Shown: positions 27,257 to 37,156, numbered from the stretch's first letter. The stretch: 64,000 bases of DNA from DATEZO01 sp035255485 (GCA_035255485.1 DATEZO010000167.1:1-64000), one strand, 5' to 3'. Notes: generated by a model from the sequence alone, not told the origin. Translations and numbers: made by a program.

Positions 27257-29188
27257 CTACAACTTGCCGGTTCGGCCAAGTTCAAACAGCGTCTCGCCTT
27301 GCCGTAGCGCATGTGCCGCATCCCGGATCACTTCGGCTATGGCGGCATCTTCGGAGATTTCAGCCAGTGCGGTGAACTTGTCTGCGGTGCTCCGTGAATC
27401 CTGGGTGGTATCGGCCAGCAATGCCAGCGCCTGTGCCAGCGCTTGCGCAGATGCCCTGTCCGTTCCGGGCCGGCCGGACAGGGCATGCATGTCAACGATG
27501 GCATTACCCAGATTCAGCGTCGCCAGCAAGCCTTTCGGCGCCTTCCTGCGCAGATCGTCCGCCCGCCCCAGATGCAGCATCAGCCTTAATATCTGGCGCA
27601 AGGCATGCGGTTGCCAGTCGCCGCTTTCATGCATGCGCGTTTCCAGGACCAGCCGCCGCAGATCGTTCAGGATCCGGCAAGCGGCATCCGACGCCAGCGA
27701 AGCCGGGCTGCGGGGCAGCAGGATGAAGCCGCCGGTTACCATGGCGGCCGCCAGCAGCAAGGCAAACGCGCCGCCGAGAATCCTGGAAGGATCGGTCACT
27801 GCCGGCAGCACCGCCTGGCTCGCCAGCAGGAAGCACATGTTGGCATCCAGCGCCGGCATGGTCGTCCTGCGATTGGCTCGGGCGAACGCACCGATCAGCA
27901 TGAAGGGCGCGACCGACAGGACCAGCTCAGGCACCGTAGCGACATGCGGCTGCACCACGAAACGATAGAAGATCGCAAACACTACGCCGGCGCTCACGCC
28001 CTTGAGCATGGCAGGCGCAATCGCCTGGGGCTTCGGCATGCTGCCCAGGATCATCGAGAAAATGCACACGCCCAATGCCGCCAGCTCGCCCTCCGGCCAG
28101 CCGGAGCCGATGCCCAGCGCGGCTCCGGCAAAAGTCACGCCGCCGGAAACAAGCGCCGTGCGCCGCGCAAGTGTCCATTCGCGGTGTGGCGCAAGCCGGA
28201 TCGTCTTTGTGCCGGACTGTCCGGTTTGCGCATCCCTCTCTTCTGAAAACAGGGCATCCTCGGCAGCGATAAGCTGCTCCAGCGCGAAAGCCAGGCGCGT
28301 ATTGGCGAGCCGCGCGCTGGCAATCAGCTCCTGCAGATCGTGGAGGACGGCGTCCGGCAGGCGGCCAGTGCGCAACCGCTCCGCAAAGCCGGACAGCATG
28401 CCCGGCAAGGGGTCTGCCGCCCATGCCGTTCCGGAGCGGCGCCGCTGCAGCGCCTGTCCGGCCGCCATCATGGCGAGGGAAGCCGCAATGAATGCCGTCA
28501 CATGCCGCATGCGGCGATAGCCGTCGAGCGAGCCCGCTGCGACCATCGTCGCCATCGCTTCGACCTCCGATATTTCGGTCAGGATGCGCCGCTCCAGCCC
28601 TTCCTGAGGGCCGTTTTGCAGTAGATCGGCGGCATAAGCCACGGCATCGCCGGCAAGTTTGCGGACCCGCATATAAAAAGCATGCCGTCGCGCATCCCGG
28701 GTGAAGAGCCCGGTTACCAGCGTCACCACGACGACGCCGATCAGCGTGCATTCAACGCGTGCCAGCGCAATAGCCAGCGACTGGCCAGGAGACAGCAAGG
28801 AAGGCAGCACCACCACGGCGGCCGTGATGCCAGCCATCAGGGCGCCATAGGAGTGAACGCCGCGCAGGAGATGCGTAAGCCCGGAGTTCAGCGCAATCCA
28901 GGCCGCCAGGATCGCAAGCGCGAGATACGGCTGATTGAATGCCTGCAGGATGCCAAAGCCGGCGGCTGCGCCGATCAGAGTGCCGGATACCCGGAAGAAG
29001 GCTCTTTCCAGCATGAGCCCGCGGCGCGTCTGGGCGATCGCCCAGACCGGCATCACGGCCCAGTATGCATTTTGGACGTGAAAGAGAGAGGCGATGGCAA
29101 ATGCCGAGATGGCAGCCACGAACAACGCCAGCGCGTGGCTGACGGTGGTGCGGTCCGGGGCCAGCCAGCCGACTGCGGCGCGCATCAT
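27257..29188 (-). CDS. FUSC-family (AaeB-like) inner-membrane efflux protein
   Basis: A 643-residue protein with two sets of about five to six membrane segments (roughly 20-170 and 350-500), each followed by a soluble domain, the layout of the FUSC/AaeB family that exports aromatic acids. Conserved: HVQNAYWAVMPVWAIAQ and RVSGTLIGAAAGFG. Second ATG 29185 is equally possible. It lies beside an EmrAB cassette but on the opposite strand. No AaeA-type adaptor accompanies it, so it may share the neighbouring EmrA-like one or act alone. Confidence 0.8.
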   Translation of the reverse strand: MMRAAVGWLAPDRTTVSHALALFVAAISAFAIASLFHVQNAYWAVMPVWAIAQTRRGLMLERAFFRVSGTLIGAAAGFGILQAFNQPYLALAILAAWIALNSGLTHLLRGVHSYGALMAGITAAVVVLPSLLSPGQSLAIALARVECTLIGVVVVTLVTGLFTRDARRHAFYMRVRKLAGDAVAYAADLLQNGPQEGLERRILTEISEVEAMATMVAAGSLDGYRRMRHVTAFIAASLAMMAAGQALQRRRSGTAWAADPLPGMLSGFAERLRTGRLPDAVLHDLQELIASARLANTRLAFALEQLIAAEDALFSEERDAQTGQSGTKTIRLAPHREWTLARRTALVSGGVTFAGAALGIGSGWPEGELAALGVCIFSMILGSMPKPQAIAPAMLKGVSAGVVFAIFYRFVVQPHVATVPELVLSVAPFMLIGAFARANRRTTMPALDANMCFLLASQAVLPAVTDPSRILGGAFALLLAAAMVTGGFILLPRSPASLASDAACRILNDLRRLVLETRMHESGDWQPHALRQILRLMLHLGRADDLRRKAPKGLLATLNLGNAIVDMHALSGRPGTDRASAQALAQALALLADTTQDSRSTADKFTALAEISEDAAIAEVIRDAAHALRQGETLFELGRTGKL

Positions 29189-29418
29189 GCGTTATCGGAG
29201 GCGGATGCGCCTGCTGGTTCTGTAGCCATTGCTTTATTCCTGGATTCTGTAACGAGGCAAGCGGACGGCAACAGGCGCAAAACCTGCCATTTTGTTCACG
29301 AACTTGTGCGCGAACAGACATGTCGATTTCCCTGCGCCTCGGCATGGCTTGCCTCTCATGCCGTCAAACGGGCCTCATTTTAACCAGATCGACCGGCATA
29401 AGACAGGTTTTCAAATCA

Positions 29419-30345
29419 TTATGGGTAATGCACCGGCTTGTCAGGCATATCGGGCAGCGGGATGAAATCGACTTCCCCCGGCACCGTCGGGAATCGCTGA
29501 TTGCGCCAATCCGCCTTTGCCTGTTCAATGCGCTCCGCCGAGCTTGATACGAAATTCCAGACGAGATAACGCGGCCCATCCACCGGCTCGCCGCCCAGCA
29601 GCATGCACCTGAGCGGTGTCGGGCCGGAGCAGCCGAGCGTCACACGCACTCCCGGCTTCACCACCAGCAACTGGCCCGCATCGAATTCGCCATCCTTGCC
29701 GAGATCGAGCCGGCCTTGCGCCACATAGATTGCCTGCTCCGGATACTCGGCCGGAACCGCCAGCCGCGTGCCCGGCTGCAACTGCACATCGGCATAAAAC
29801 AGCGCGGACAAGATCGGTACCGGCGAGCTGCGGCCCAGGAAGCTGCCGGCAATGATGCGTGCCGAAACACCCTCGCCTTCCTCGACCGGCAGCCCGGCGC
29901 TGCCGATGTGCCGGAAAACCGGTGCGCATTCTTCCTGCGCACGCGGCAAGGCAACCCAGCATTGCAAACCGGACAGGGAAGATCCGTGTTGCCGGAATTC
30001 CGGCGCAGTCCGTTCCGAATGGACGATGCCGCGTCCGGCCGTCATCCAGTTGACATCGCCGGGCCGAATCGGCTGCACGCTGCCCAGGCTGTCGCGATGC
30101 AGGATTTCACCGTCAAACAGATAGGTGACGGTCGCCAGTCCGATATGCGGATGCGGACGGACGTCCAGCCCCCGGCCGGCAGAAAACACATGAGGCCCCA
30201 TCTGATCGAGAAACACGAACGGTCCGACCATGCGCCGCTGGGCTGACGGCAACGCGCGTCGCACCTCGAAATTGTCGCCCAGGTCATGGCTGCGCGGCAC
30301 GACCACGAGATCCAGCGCACTGTCAGCCGGCAATGCATTCGGCAT
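29419..30345 (-). CDS. Pirin-family bicupin protein
   Basis: A 308-residue bicupin. The N-terminal cupin holds the metal site His65 and His67 (RPHPHIGL), His109 and Glu111 (GIVHSERT), matching the Fe ligands of human pirin. Bacterial pirins act as quercetin-2,3-dioxygenase-like enzymes or redox-sensing partners; the substrate here is unknown. AAAGGAAG precedes ATG 30345. The DoxX gene 14 bases upstream is on the same strand, a frequent pairing. Confidence 0.9.
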   Translation of the reverse strand: MPNALPADSALDLVVVPRSHDLGDNFEVRRALPSAQRRMVGPFVFLDQMGPHVFSAGRGLDVRPHPHIGLATVTYLFDGEILHRDSLGSVQPIRPGDVNWMTAGRGIVHSERTAPEFRQHGSSLSGLQCWVALPRAQEECAPVFRHIGSAGLPVEEGEGVSARIIAGSFLGRSSPVPILSALFYADVQLQPGTRLAVPAEYPEQAIYVAQGRLDLGKDGEFDAGQLLVVKPGVRVTLGCSGPTPLRCMLLGGEPVDGPRYLVWNFVSSSAERIEQAKADWRNQRFPTVPGEVDFIPLPDMPDKPVHYP

Positions 30346-30359
30346 GGATTCTTCCTTTC

Positions 30360-30788
30360 CTAACCAATCCGCCCTGCCGATTTTCCTTGTAGATTCTTGA
30401 AGTCTGCGGCGTGCGTTCCGGCTTTCTCGTCAATGCTCGGCTGGCCCGCGCCGTATCGGACAAACATCAGCAATCCACCGGTAATGGCGAGATTTTTCAT
30501 GAAATGGATGGTTTGCATGTGATTGGCGAAATCGCGGTGGAAAATCAATGCCGCCGCCAAGGTGAATAACGCCAGCGCGGCTGCCGCCCAGCGCGCCTTG
30601 AATCCGAACAGCAATGCCAGGCTGCCGCCCAGCTCGACCAGGATGACCAGGGGAAGCAATGCGCCGGGAACGCCCATCGAAGCCATGTATCCCTGGGTGG
30701 CGCCATAGCCTGTAATTTTGCCGATGCCGGAAATGATGAAGATCTGCGCCATCAGCAGGCGTGCAGCCAGATTCAGCAATTTGTCCAT
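30360..30788 (-). CDS. DoxX-family membrane protein
   Basis: A 142-residue inner-membrane protein with four hydrophobic segments. Family signs are RLLMAQIFIISGIGKITGY at the N-terminus and LVILVELGGSLALLFGF. ATG 30788 was chosen over longer in-frame starts because AGGAG lies seven bases upstream. DoxX proteins are linked to thiol/oxidative stress responses in some bacteria. It forms a two-gene unit with pirin. Confidence 0.85.
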   Translation of the reverse strand: MDKLLNLAARLLMAQIFIISGIGKITGYGATQGYMASMGVPGALLPLVILVELGGSLALLFGFKARWAAAALALFTLAAALIFHRDFANHMQTIHFMKNLAITGGLLMFVRYGAGQPSIDEKAGTHAADFKNLQGKSAGRIG

Positions 30789-30895
30789 GGTTTTCTCCTG
30801 GTTGATGAAGCAATCCAGCGGCCCGATATCGCACGGCCCTTCGCGCATCCCGGGCAAGATAGCGCCTTGGTTATCCGGGTGATTTCGTGGCCAGC

Positions 30896-31000
30896 TTAAA
30901 GGGTGACATCGGTATCCGAGACTTCCCTGGCACCGGCAGCGATCGCTTCCGCCATTGTGCAGAGTGTCGGTACATGCCTGTCATTGCCATATGGCCTCCG
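30896..31000 (-). pseudogene. Possible remnant of a WrbA/flavodoxin-type gene
   Basis: On the minus strand the frame ending at TAA (30896-30898) reads, before its stop, TMAEAIAAGAREVSDTDVTL, preceded by PYGNDRHVPTLC. This resembles the N-terminal FMN-binding region of WrbA-like flavodoxins (YGH..., MAEAIAAGA..., EVTL). There is no proper start, the glycine-rich loop is disrupted, and nothing follows the stop. I read it as a decayed fragment; the match is short and unaligned. Confidence 0.35.
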
Positions 31001-31149
31001 GTTGGTGGCAATGAATATTATTTTGTACAGAAATACAAGAAAAGGTTCTTTGTTTTCCTTGCACTTTCTTGCGCTATGTCTGGCCTGCCGCCGAAGATTG
31101 CAGAATATCCGGGATCAGGATGAATTTTGCTTGATATTTATATTTACAT

Positions 31150-31230
31150 GGGAGTATATGTAAATATGCATTAATATGCGCAATGATTATGCTGTAATTT
31201 AAAAATACTCGTATCAGTATAGAAACAGGC
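31150..31230 (+). repeat. Dispersed 81-82 nt intergenic repeat, copy 2
   Basis: GGGAGTAT (31150-31157), GCGCAATGA (31178-31186), TTTAAAAATAC (31198-31208), 8-base spacer, GTATAGA (31217-31223), ending GGC at 31230. It lies 125 bases upstream of mutS. The first block is partly complementary to ATACTC at 31205-31210, so the two could form a stem. Confidence 0.85.
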
Positions 31231-31354
31231 AAAATATCTTGTTGATGTCATTTTGCAACTGTTTCGACTGCGCACGATGCCCGCAGCAGCCTGCTCCCGC
31301 CATCGGAAAATGGGGACGCGCATGCTAAAATGCGCGCAAACATGAAGGGTGTAA

Positions 31355-34048
31355 ATGCTTGATTTGCATGACAAAAAACAAAACGGGGAAGTGCAGCCCG
31401 AGCAGGGCCGCGATTTTGCCAACCACACGCCGGTGATGCAGCAATTTCTCCGCATCAAGGCGGCGCATCCGGACATCCTGCTGTTTTACCGGATGGGAGA
31501 TTTTTACGAACTGTTTTTCGAAGATGCGGAAAAAGCGTCGCGCCTGCTCGGGATCACGCTGACCCAACGCGGCGCATCGAACGGCTCCCCCATCAAGATG
31601 GCCGGTGTACCGTATCATTCGGCCGAACAATACCTGGCCAGGCTGATCAAGCTCGGCGAATCGGTTGCCATTTGCGAACAGATCGGCGACCCGGCAACCA
31701 GCAAGGGGCCAGTAGAACGCAAGGTACAGCGCATCATCACGCCCGGCACGCTGACCGACGCCGACCTGCTGCCGGAAAAGTCCGAGCGCCCGCTGCTCGC
31801 ATTATGCAAAATCACCCAGCGCAAGAACGTCACTGTTGGCCTGGCATGGCTGTCGATGGCCAGCGGCGCACTGAAACTGATGGAATTCGGCGACGATGCG
31901 AAATCCTCCGAGGCGCGCCTGAAGCAGGAGCTGGAGCGCATCGGCCCGGCTGAAATGCTGGTTGCCGATGGCATGGCCGATCTGCCGATCGGCGCGGCGC
32001 TGGCCAGGCCAGTCAGGGTGCCCGACTGGCATTTCGATGTCGGCCATGGCGAACAGGCCCTGCGCGACCAATTGGGTGTGGCGACGCTATCCGGTCATGG
32101 TGCGGATAGCCTGGGCGCCGCACTCGGCGCCGTGGGCGCACTGCTGCGTTATGCGCAATCGACCCAGGGCAAGGGATTGCAGCATGTGCGCACGCTGGGC
32201 GTGGAAACCGAAAGTGACTTCATCGGCCTTGATGCCGCTACCCGCCGCAACCTGGAGCTGACCGAGACGTTGCGCAACCAGGATACCGGCGCAGTGGGCC
32301 CTACCCTGTTTTCCATCCTGGATCATTGCCGCACCACAATGGGCTCGCGCCTGTTGCGCCATTGGCTGCATCATCCGCTGCGCGACCGCGCCACAGCCAG
32401 GTCGCGCCATGCGGCGATCCATGCGCTGCTGCGCGCCGATGCCGGCGCCAGCCTGTTTGCCACCCTGGCCGCGGTACCCGACATCGAGCGCATCACGACC
32501 CGCATCGCCTTGTTGTCGGCGCGCCCGCGCGACCTGGCAGGCCTGCGTACCGGCCTGGCGCAATTGCCCTCGCTGCGAGATTGTGTCGCAATGTGCGCGC
32601 AGGATGCCGATACGCCGCTGCTGCAGATGCTGCATGACGCCCTCGCCACGCCGGCTGCATGCCGGGACCTGCTGGAGCGCGCCATTGCACCGGAGCCGGC
32701 CGCGATGGTGCGCGACGGCGGCGTGATCGCGCGCGGCTTCGATGCCGGACTGGATGAATTGCGCGGGCTGTCGGAAAACGCCGGCCAGTTCCTGCTGGAC
32801 CTGGAAACCCGCGAGCGCGCCCGCACCGGAATCGGCAATCTGCGGGTTGAGTACAACAAGGTGCACGGCTTTTACATCGAGGTCACGCACGGCCAGACCG
32901 ACAAGGTGCCGGACGAGTATCGCCGCCGCCAGACGCTGAAAAATGCGGAACGCTACATTACGCCGGAACTCAAGGCTTTCGAGGACAAGGCGTTGTCGGC
33001 ACAGGAACGTGCGCTGGCGCGGGAAAAATATCTCTATGAAAAACTGCTGAACGATCTGGCTCCGCATATCGGCGCACTGCAGACGATCGCGCGGGCAGTT
33101 GCGCAGCTGGACACGCTGGCGGCATTGGCAGACCATGCGGTGCGCAACAGCTGGTGCGCACCGCAACTGGTCGCCGAACCCGTGATATCGATTGAACAGG
33201 GGCGCCATCCGGTAGTGGAAAACACGATCGAACGTTTCATCGCCAACGATTGCGCGCTGTCCGCCGAGCGGAGATTGCTGTTCATCACCGGCCCCAACAT
33301 GGGCGGCAAATCGACCTATATGCGCCAGGTTGCATTGATCACGCTGCTGGCCTATGTCGGCAGTTTCGTGCCGGCGTCCAGCGCTACGATCGGCCCGGTC
33401 GATCGCATTTTTACCCGGATCGGCGCGGCCGACGACCTGGCCGGCGGACGCTCGACCTTCATGGTGGAAATGACGGAATCGGCAGCGATCCTGAACGGCG
33501 CGACCGAACATTCGCTGGTGCTGATGGATGAAGTCGGGCGCGGCACCTCGACCTTCGATGGCCTTGCACTGGCGTGGGCGATCGCACGCCATTTGATCGA
33601 GCATACCCGCAGCTTCACGCTATTCGCGACCCACTATTTCGAACTGACGCAATTACCCGATACCCATCCGGGCGCCGCCAACGTGCATCTGTCGGCGGTC
33701 GAGCACAAGGACAGCATCGTATTCCTGCATGCGGTGCAGGCCGGGCCGGCATCGCAAAGCTACGGCTTGCAGGTGGCCCAACTGGCCGGCGTGCCGCAAA
33801 CAGTCATCCGCGCCGCACGCAAGCATCTGGCTGTACTGGAGGCGCAATCGGTGCAGGCAACACCGCAACTCGATCTGTTTGCACATTCCGTGGCCGATAC
33901 AGCGCAAGCCGAAATGCAGGACGACAGTCCGGAAGATGTCCCGCTGGCGGCCATCACGCAGGCACTTGCCGACATCGATCCGGACGCACTATCGCCGCGA
34001 CAAGCGCTGGATGCGCTCTACCGCCTGAAGCAATTGGCAAATCAATGA
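31355..34048 (+). CDS. mutS: DNA mismatch repair protein MutS
   Basis: An 897-residue mismatch-recognition ATPase. Domain I carries the mismatch-wedging Phe-x-Glu in GDFYELF. The connector, core/lever and clamp domains follow. The C-terminal ATPase has Walker A GPNMGGKST at about 645-653, LVLMDEVGRGTSTFDG and ATHYFELTQLP. AAGGGTG sits five bases upstream of ATG 31355. The stop overlaps the start of the next gene, so the following exported protein is co-transcribed. Confidence 0.96.
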   Translation: MLDLHDKKQNGEVQPEQGRDFANHTPVMQQFLRIKAAHPDILLFYRMGDFYELFFEDAEKASRLLGITLTQRGASNGSPIKMAGVPYHSAEQYLARLIKLGESVAICEQIGDPATSKGPVERKVQRIITPGTLTDADLLPEKSERPLLALCKITQRKNVTVGLAWLSMASGALKLMEFGDDAKSSEARLKQELERIGPAEMLVADGMADLPIGAALARPVRVPDWHFDVGHGEQALRDQLGVATLSGHGADSLGAALGAVGALLRYAQSTQGKGLQHVRTLGVETESDFIGLDAATRRNLELTETLRNQDTGAVGPTLFSILDHCRTTMGSRLLRHWLHHPLRDRATARSRHAAIHALLRADAGASLFATLAAVPDIERITTRIALLSARPRDLAGLRTGLAQLPSLRDCVAMCAQDADTPLLQMLHDALATPAACRDLLERAIAPEPAAMVRDGGVIARGFDAGLDELRGLSENAGQFLLDLETRERARTGIGNLRVEYNKVHGFYIEVTHGQTDKVPDEYRRRQTLKNAERYITPELKAFEDKALSAQERALAREKYLYEKLLNDLAPHIGALQTIARAVAQLDTLAALADHAVRNSWCAPQLVAEPVISIEQGRHPVVENTIERFIANDCALSAERRLLFITGPNMGGKSTYMRQVALITLLAYVGSFVPASSATIGPVDRIFTRIGAADDLAGGRSTFMVEMTESAAILNGATEHSLVLMDEVGRGTSTFDGLALAWAIARHLIEHTRSFTLFATHYFELTQLPDTHPGAANVHLSAVEHKDSIVFLHAVQAGPASQSYGLQVAQLAGVPQTVIRAARKHLAVLEAQSVQATPQLDLFAHSVADTAQAEMQDDSPEDVPLAAITQALADIDPDALSPRQALDALYRLKQLANQ

Positions 34049-35022
34049 AGGTGCTCTTCACGGCAAGACTTGCGCACTGGCTGCTGGCCGCCAGCGCATC
34101 CCTGCTGGCATGGCCCGCGGCGGCGCAGTCGGATGCATTCAGCTTCGGCGTGATTGCGCATTCGTTCAAGGGAACGCCGGATGAATCGATATTGCGCGAT
34201 GCGATTGCCGAAAGCGATGCCGACAACCTTGCCTTCGTGGTTGCCAATGGCATCAAGGCGAGCGTGGAGCCGTGTAGCGATGCGGTATACCTGCGCCGCA
34301 AAACGGTGCTCAATAGCGCGCAAAACGGGCTGGTCGTCTCGCTGGCGGGCAGCGACTGGACCGATTGCAAAAACAGGCACGGCAAGTCGGCAGCGATGGA
34401 ACGCCTGAACCGCATTCGGGAATTGTTCTTCAGCGACGATTTTTCGTTCGGCAGCAGCCGGATTCCACTAGTGCGTCAATCGATGGCTGCCAAATTCCAC
34501 AGCTACGCAGAAAATGCGCGCTGGGAAATCGGCAACATCATGTTTGCCACGGTCGATCTGCCCACCGGCAATAACCACTATCGTCCCGAAGCAGGCCGCA
34601 ACAGCGAGTTCGAAGACCGGTTGATTGCCAATCGTGACTGGCTGCAGCGGATATTCACGATTGCCGCACACAAAAAAATGGCTGCGATCGTATTGTTTTG
34701 CGATGGCAATCCACTAAGTCAACCCGGGGTGGCGCAAAAATTCGACATGGGCGTGAAACGCGATGGCTTTGCCGAAGTGCGTCAATTCATCAACGCCATG
34801 TCGGCAAAGTTTCCGGGCAAGGTATTAGTGGTACATGGCCAGGCCGCGAACCGGCCGGCCATCGAAGGCATTCGCTGGCGCAACAATCTGGGCAATCTCG
34901 GCATCAGCGCCGGATGGGTGAAATTGACGGTGACTCCAGCCAGTCCGGGGTTGTTCAGCATCACCAGTCAGCCGACCGAGGCAAAAAAATCCCGGGCGCA
35001 GCCCACTGCACTGCAGCCTTGA
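34045..35022 (+). CDS. Exported protein, degenerate calcineurin-like phosphoesterase homologue
   Basis: A 325-residue protein with a signal peptide (cleavage likely after AWPAAAQ, about residue 29). Its start overlaps the mutS stop. The body resembles secreted metallophosphatases: PCSDAVYLRR, then SDWTDCKNR and AMERLNRIRELFF align with the family's CSDxxY, GDNEWTDC and ERLxxLRxxFF. The metal-binding GDIK and GDNE motifs are altered to NGIKAS and GSDW, so catalysis is doubtful. A late HGQAAN may retain a His ligand. Function unknown; it could be a binding protein. The alignment is by eye. Confidence 0.6.
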   Translation: MKVLFTARLAHWLLAASASLLAWPAAAQSDAFSFGVIAHSFKGTPDESILRDAIAESDADNLAFVVANGIKASVEPCSDAVYLRRKTVLNSAQNGLVVSLAGSDWTDCKNRHGKSAAMERLNRIRELFFSDDFSFGSSRIPLVRQSMAAKFHSYAENARWEIGNIMFATVDLPTGNNHYRPEAGRNSEFEDRLIANRDWLQRIFTIAAHKKMAAIVLFCDGNPLSQPGVAQKFDMGVKRDGFAEVRQFINAMSAKFPGKVLVVHGQAANRPAIEGIRWRNNLGNLGISAGWVKLTVTPASPGLFSITSQPTEAKKSRAQPTALQP

Positions 35023-35137
35023 CTGCAGCGCGCTCCATTGCCCTTCCGAAAGGAAGGGATGCGGCGCTTTATTTATTTGCCGCATCAGGGAGCGGCGCTT
35101 GCCGGATGCCGAGGCGCATCCGTTTTCGCAACAGGTT

Positions 35138-35671
35138 TTACTGGATCGGGACGCTGCGGAATTCATCCCCCTCGTCATCATCCATGTCGTCATGATGATG
35201 ACCGTGAGTGCCATGGGCATGGCCATGCGCGGTTTCTTCCTCGGTCGCTACGCGCACATCAGCCACATTCAATTGGAAACGCAGCGAAATACCGGCTAGC
35301 GGATGGTTTCCATCCAGTACTACCTTGTCATCCGCAATATCGGTCACCGTAAAGATCATTGCCTGTTCCTGATCACTTTCAGGCGCACCTTCGAATTGCA
35401 TGCCGACCTCGATCGGCGTCGGCAGATGACTACGCGGCTCAACCTTCACCAGGCTCGCATCATATTCGCCAAATGCATCGTTCGGCTCGACCTGAATCGT
35501 TATTTCATAGCCGACGCCCTTGCCTTCCAGCGCCTCTTCGATCTTCGGCAGCGTATTCTCATAACCGCCATGCAGATACACCATCGGCTCCTGACTTTCT
35601 TCAATCAGATTGCCCTGCGCATCTGATAACTTGTATTGGACCGACACAACTGTATTTTTGGCAATCTTCAT
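35138..35671 (-). CDS. slyD: FKBP-type peptidyl-prolyl isomerase, SlyD-like
   Basis: A 177-residue cytoplasmic prolyl isomerase/chaperone. The FKBP domain begins IAKNTVVSVQYKLSDAQGN, interrupted by the insert-in-flap chaperone domain (about 70-130, EPNDAFGEYD at its edge). The C-terminal tail is rich in His and Asp (HGHAHGTHGHHHDD), a likely nickel-binding site. Three consecutive ATG codons exist; I chose the third (35671), since AAAGG abuts the first and this gives six bases of spacing. Confidence 0.9.
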   Translation of the reverse strand: MKIAKNTVVSVQYKLSDAQGNLIEESQEPMVYLHGGYENTLPKIEEALEGKGVGYEITIQVEPNDAFGEYDASLVKVEPRSHLPTPIEVGMQFEGAPESDQEQAMIFTVTDIADDKVVLDGNHPLAGISLRFQLNVADVRVATEEETAHGHAHGTHGHHHDDMDDDEGDEFRSVPIQ

Positions 35672-35782
35672 CATCATCCTTTCGTTTGGCAATCCGATAA
35701 TTATACCTGTGCGGCGTCGGCTGTCCTGTACAACTTCCCTGCGCATCGGCCGGAAGACAGCCACTATCACTATAATGGCGGC

Positions 35783-36943
35783 ATGAAAAAACTGGAACTT
35801 CTCGGCGGATTGCCGCCGGCCCGATTCCTGCGTGAATACTGGCACAAAAAGCCATTGCTGATTCGGCAGGCGTTTCCCGGATTGACACCGCCACTGTCGC
35901 GCGATGCGCTATTCGCGCTGGCAACCGGAGGCGATGCAAAGTCGCAGCTGATTACGCATTTCGGACAACAGTGGCACACTCAAAGCGGTCCGTTCGGGCA
36001 GTTGCCTTCTCCGAGAAAAAAAGAATGGGCGCTACAGGTGCATGACGTGAATCTGCACGACGACGGCGCAGACGCGCTCGTGCGGAAATTTCGTTTTCTA
36101 CCCGATGCCCGGCTGGATGGCCTGCTGATCAGCTATGCGACAGATGCTGGCGGCATCGGCCCGCATATCGATTCCGGCGATATATTCCTGTTGCAGGCGC
36201 AAGGGCAGCAGCGCTGGCGCATCGGTGCACAAAAGGATTTGACGCTGGTCGACGGCGTACCGCTGAAAATCCTGCAGGATTTTCAGCCCGACCGGGAATT
36301 CGTCCTGGAGCCAGGCGACATGCTGTATCTGCCGCCGCATTACGCCCACGAAGGCGTCGCGCTGGGTGAAAGCATGACCTGTTCAATCGGATTTTGCGCA
36401 CCGTTGTGGCAGGAACTGGGCGAAGCCTTCTTGCAGTTCATGGCCGGCTCGGTCGCTCTTCCCGGCCGCTATGCGGACCCTGACCTGGCAACGGGCCGCG
36501 CCCCTGCAGAAATCAGTCGAATCATGCTGACGCGCGTTTCGACAGAGATGAACAAGATGCAATTTACGGCGGATGATGTTGCCATCTTCCTTGGCGAACA
36601 TCTGACGACACCGAAACCAGCCATTTTTTTCGATCTGCCCGCGGCACCGTTGACCGCGGCGCGTTTCCTGCAAGGTGCGAAAAAGCGCGGCGTCGCCTTA
36701 TCGCGAAAGACCCGGATGCTGTATCGCGGCAAGCATGTTTTCATTAACGGCGAATCGTTCGCAGCGCAAGCGGCCGACAAGGTTTCGCTCCATGGATTGG
36801 CAAACATGCGTGTTCTGGAGGGTGAAATGGTCGCTAATGCTTCGCCAGATGTCATGGAAGCGCTTTATAACTGGTATCTGGATGGGTGGCTTGACATTGG
36901 TGATGCACAGCAAGCTGGTCCAGCCCGGCCATTAGCCAGTTAA
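35783..36943 (+). CDS. Cupin 2-oxoglutarate oxygenase, ribosomal protein uL16 arginine hydroxylase type
   Basis: A 386-residue JmjC-like oxygenase similar to YcfD/RoxA, which 3-hydroxylates an arginine of ribosomal protein L16 using iron, oxygen and 2-oxoglutarate. The iron triad is His128, Asp130 (GPHIDSGD) and His189 (YAHEG). The N-terminus (LGGLPPARFLREYWHKKPLLIRQAFPG, shown here in parts) is typical and a C-terminal winged-helix-like domain follows. ATG 35783 follows TATAAT (35771-35776) closely, so the leader would be very short if that is the -10. It is divergent from slyD. Confidence 0.85.
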   Translation: MKKLELLGGLPPARFLREYWHKKPLLIRQAFPGLTPPLSRDALFALATGGDAKSQLITHFGQQWHTQSGPFGQLPSPRKKEWALQVHDVNLHDDGADALVRKFRFLPDARLDGLLISYATDAGGIGPHIDSGDIFLLQAQGQQRWRIGAQKDLTLVDGVPLKILQDFQPDREFVLEPGDMLYLPPHYAHEGVALGESMTCSIGFCAPLWQELGEAFLQFMAGSVALPGRYADPDLATGRAPAEISRIMLTRVSTEMNKMQFTADDVAIFLGEHLTTPKPAIFFDLPAAPLTAARFLQGAKKRGVALSRKTRMLYRGKHVFINGESFAAQAADKVSLHGLANMRVLEGEMVANASPDVMEALYNWYLDGWLDIGDAQQAGPARPLAS

Positions 36944-37156
36944 ATGGAAAGAAGCACTCTGTCATGCTCGAAAGCGCTTTCAAAAACAGGTCGATCTTCT
37001 TGCAAAACTGTAATAAAGACTTACAAATTCCATACTTAAAAGCAAAACACTCATGCAATAATGAAAAAAAAACAGCTATAATTGTGAGTTAGGAAGCTTT
37101 CGTTGTGTGGCACTGCATCAGTTAATGTGACAACCTGCGAAGAGGCCTATAGAGCG

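Larger units (their letters stand above)
30858..31354. other. 497-base gene-free region between doxX-like gene and mutS
   Basis: It holds the possible flavodoxin remnant at its left end and copy 2 of the dispersed repeat. The AT-rich stretch from 31010 to 31250 is unlike the GC-rich genes on either side. No other coding signal was found. Confidence 0.6.

Noticed and set aside
30887..31123. 78-codon plus-strand frame in the gap before mutS
   Set aside because: No ribosome site or motif; the better signal here is the minus-strand flavodoxin-like remnant.
32087..33604. 505-codon open frame on the minus strand
   Set aside because: Antisense to mutS, no start context or family motif.
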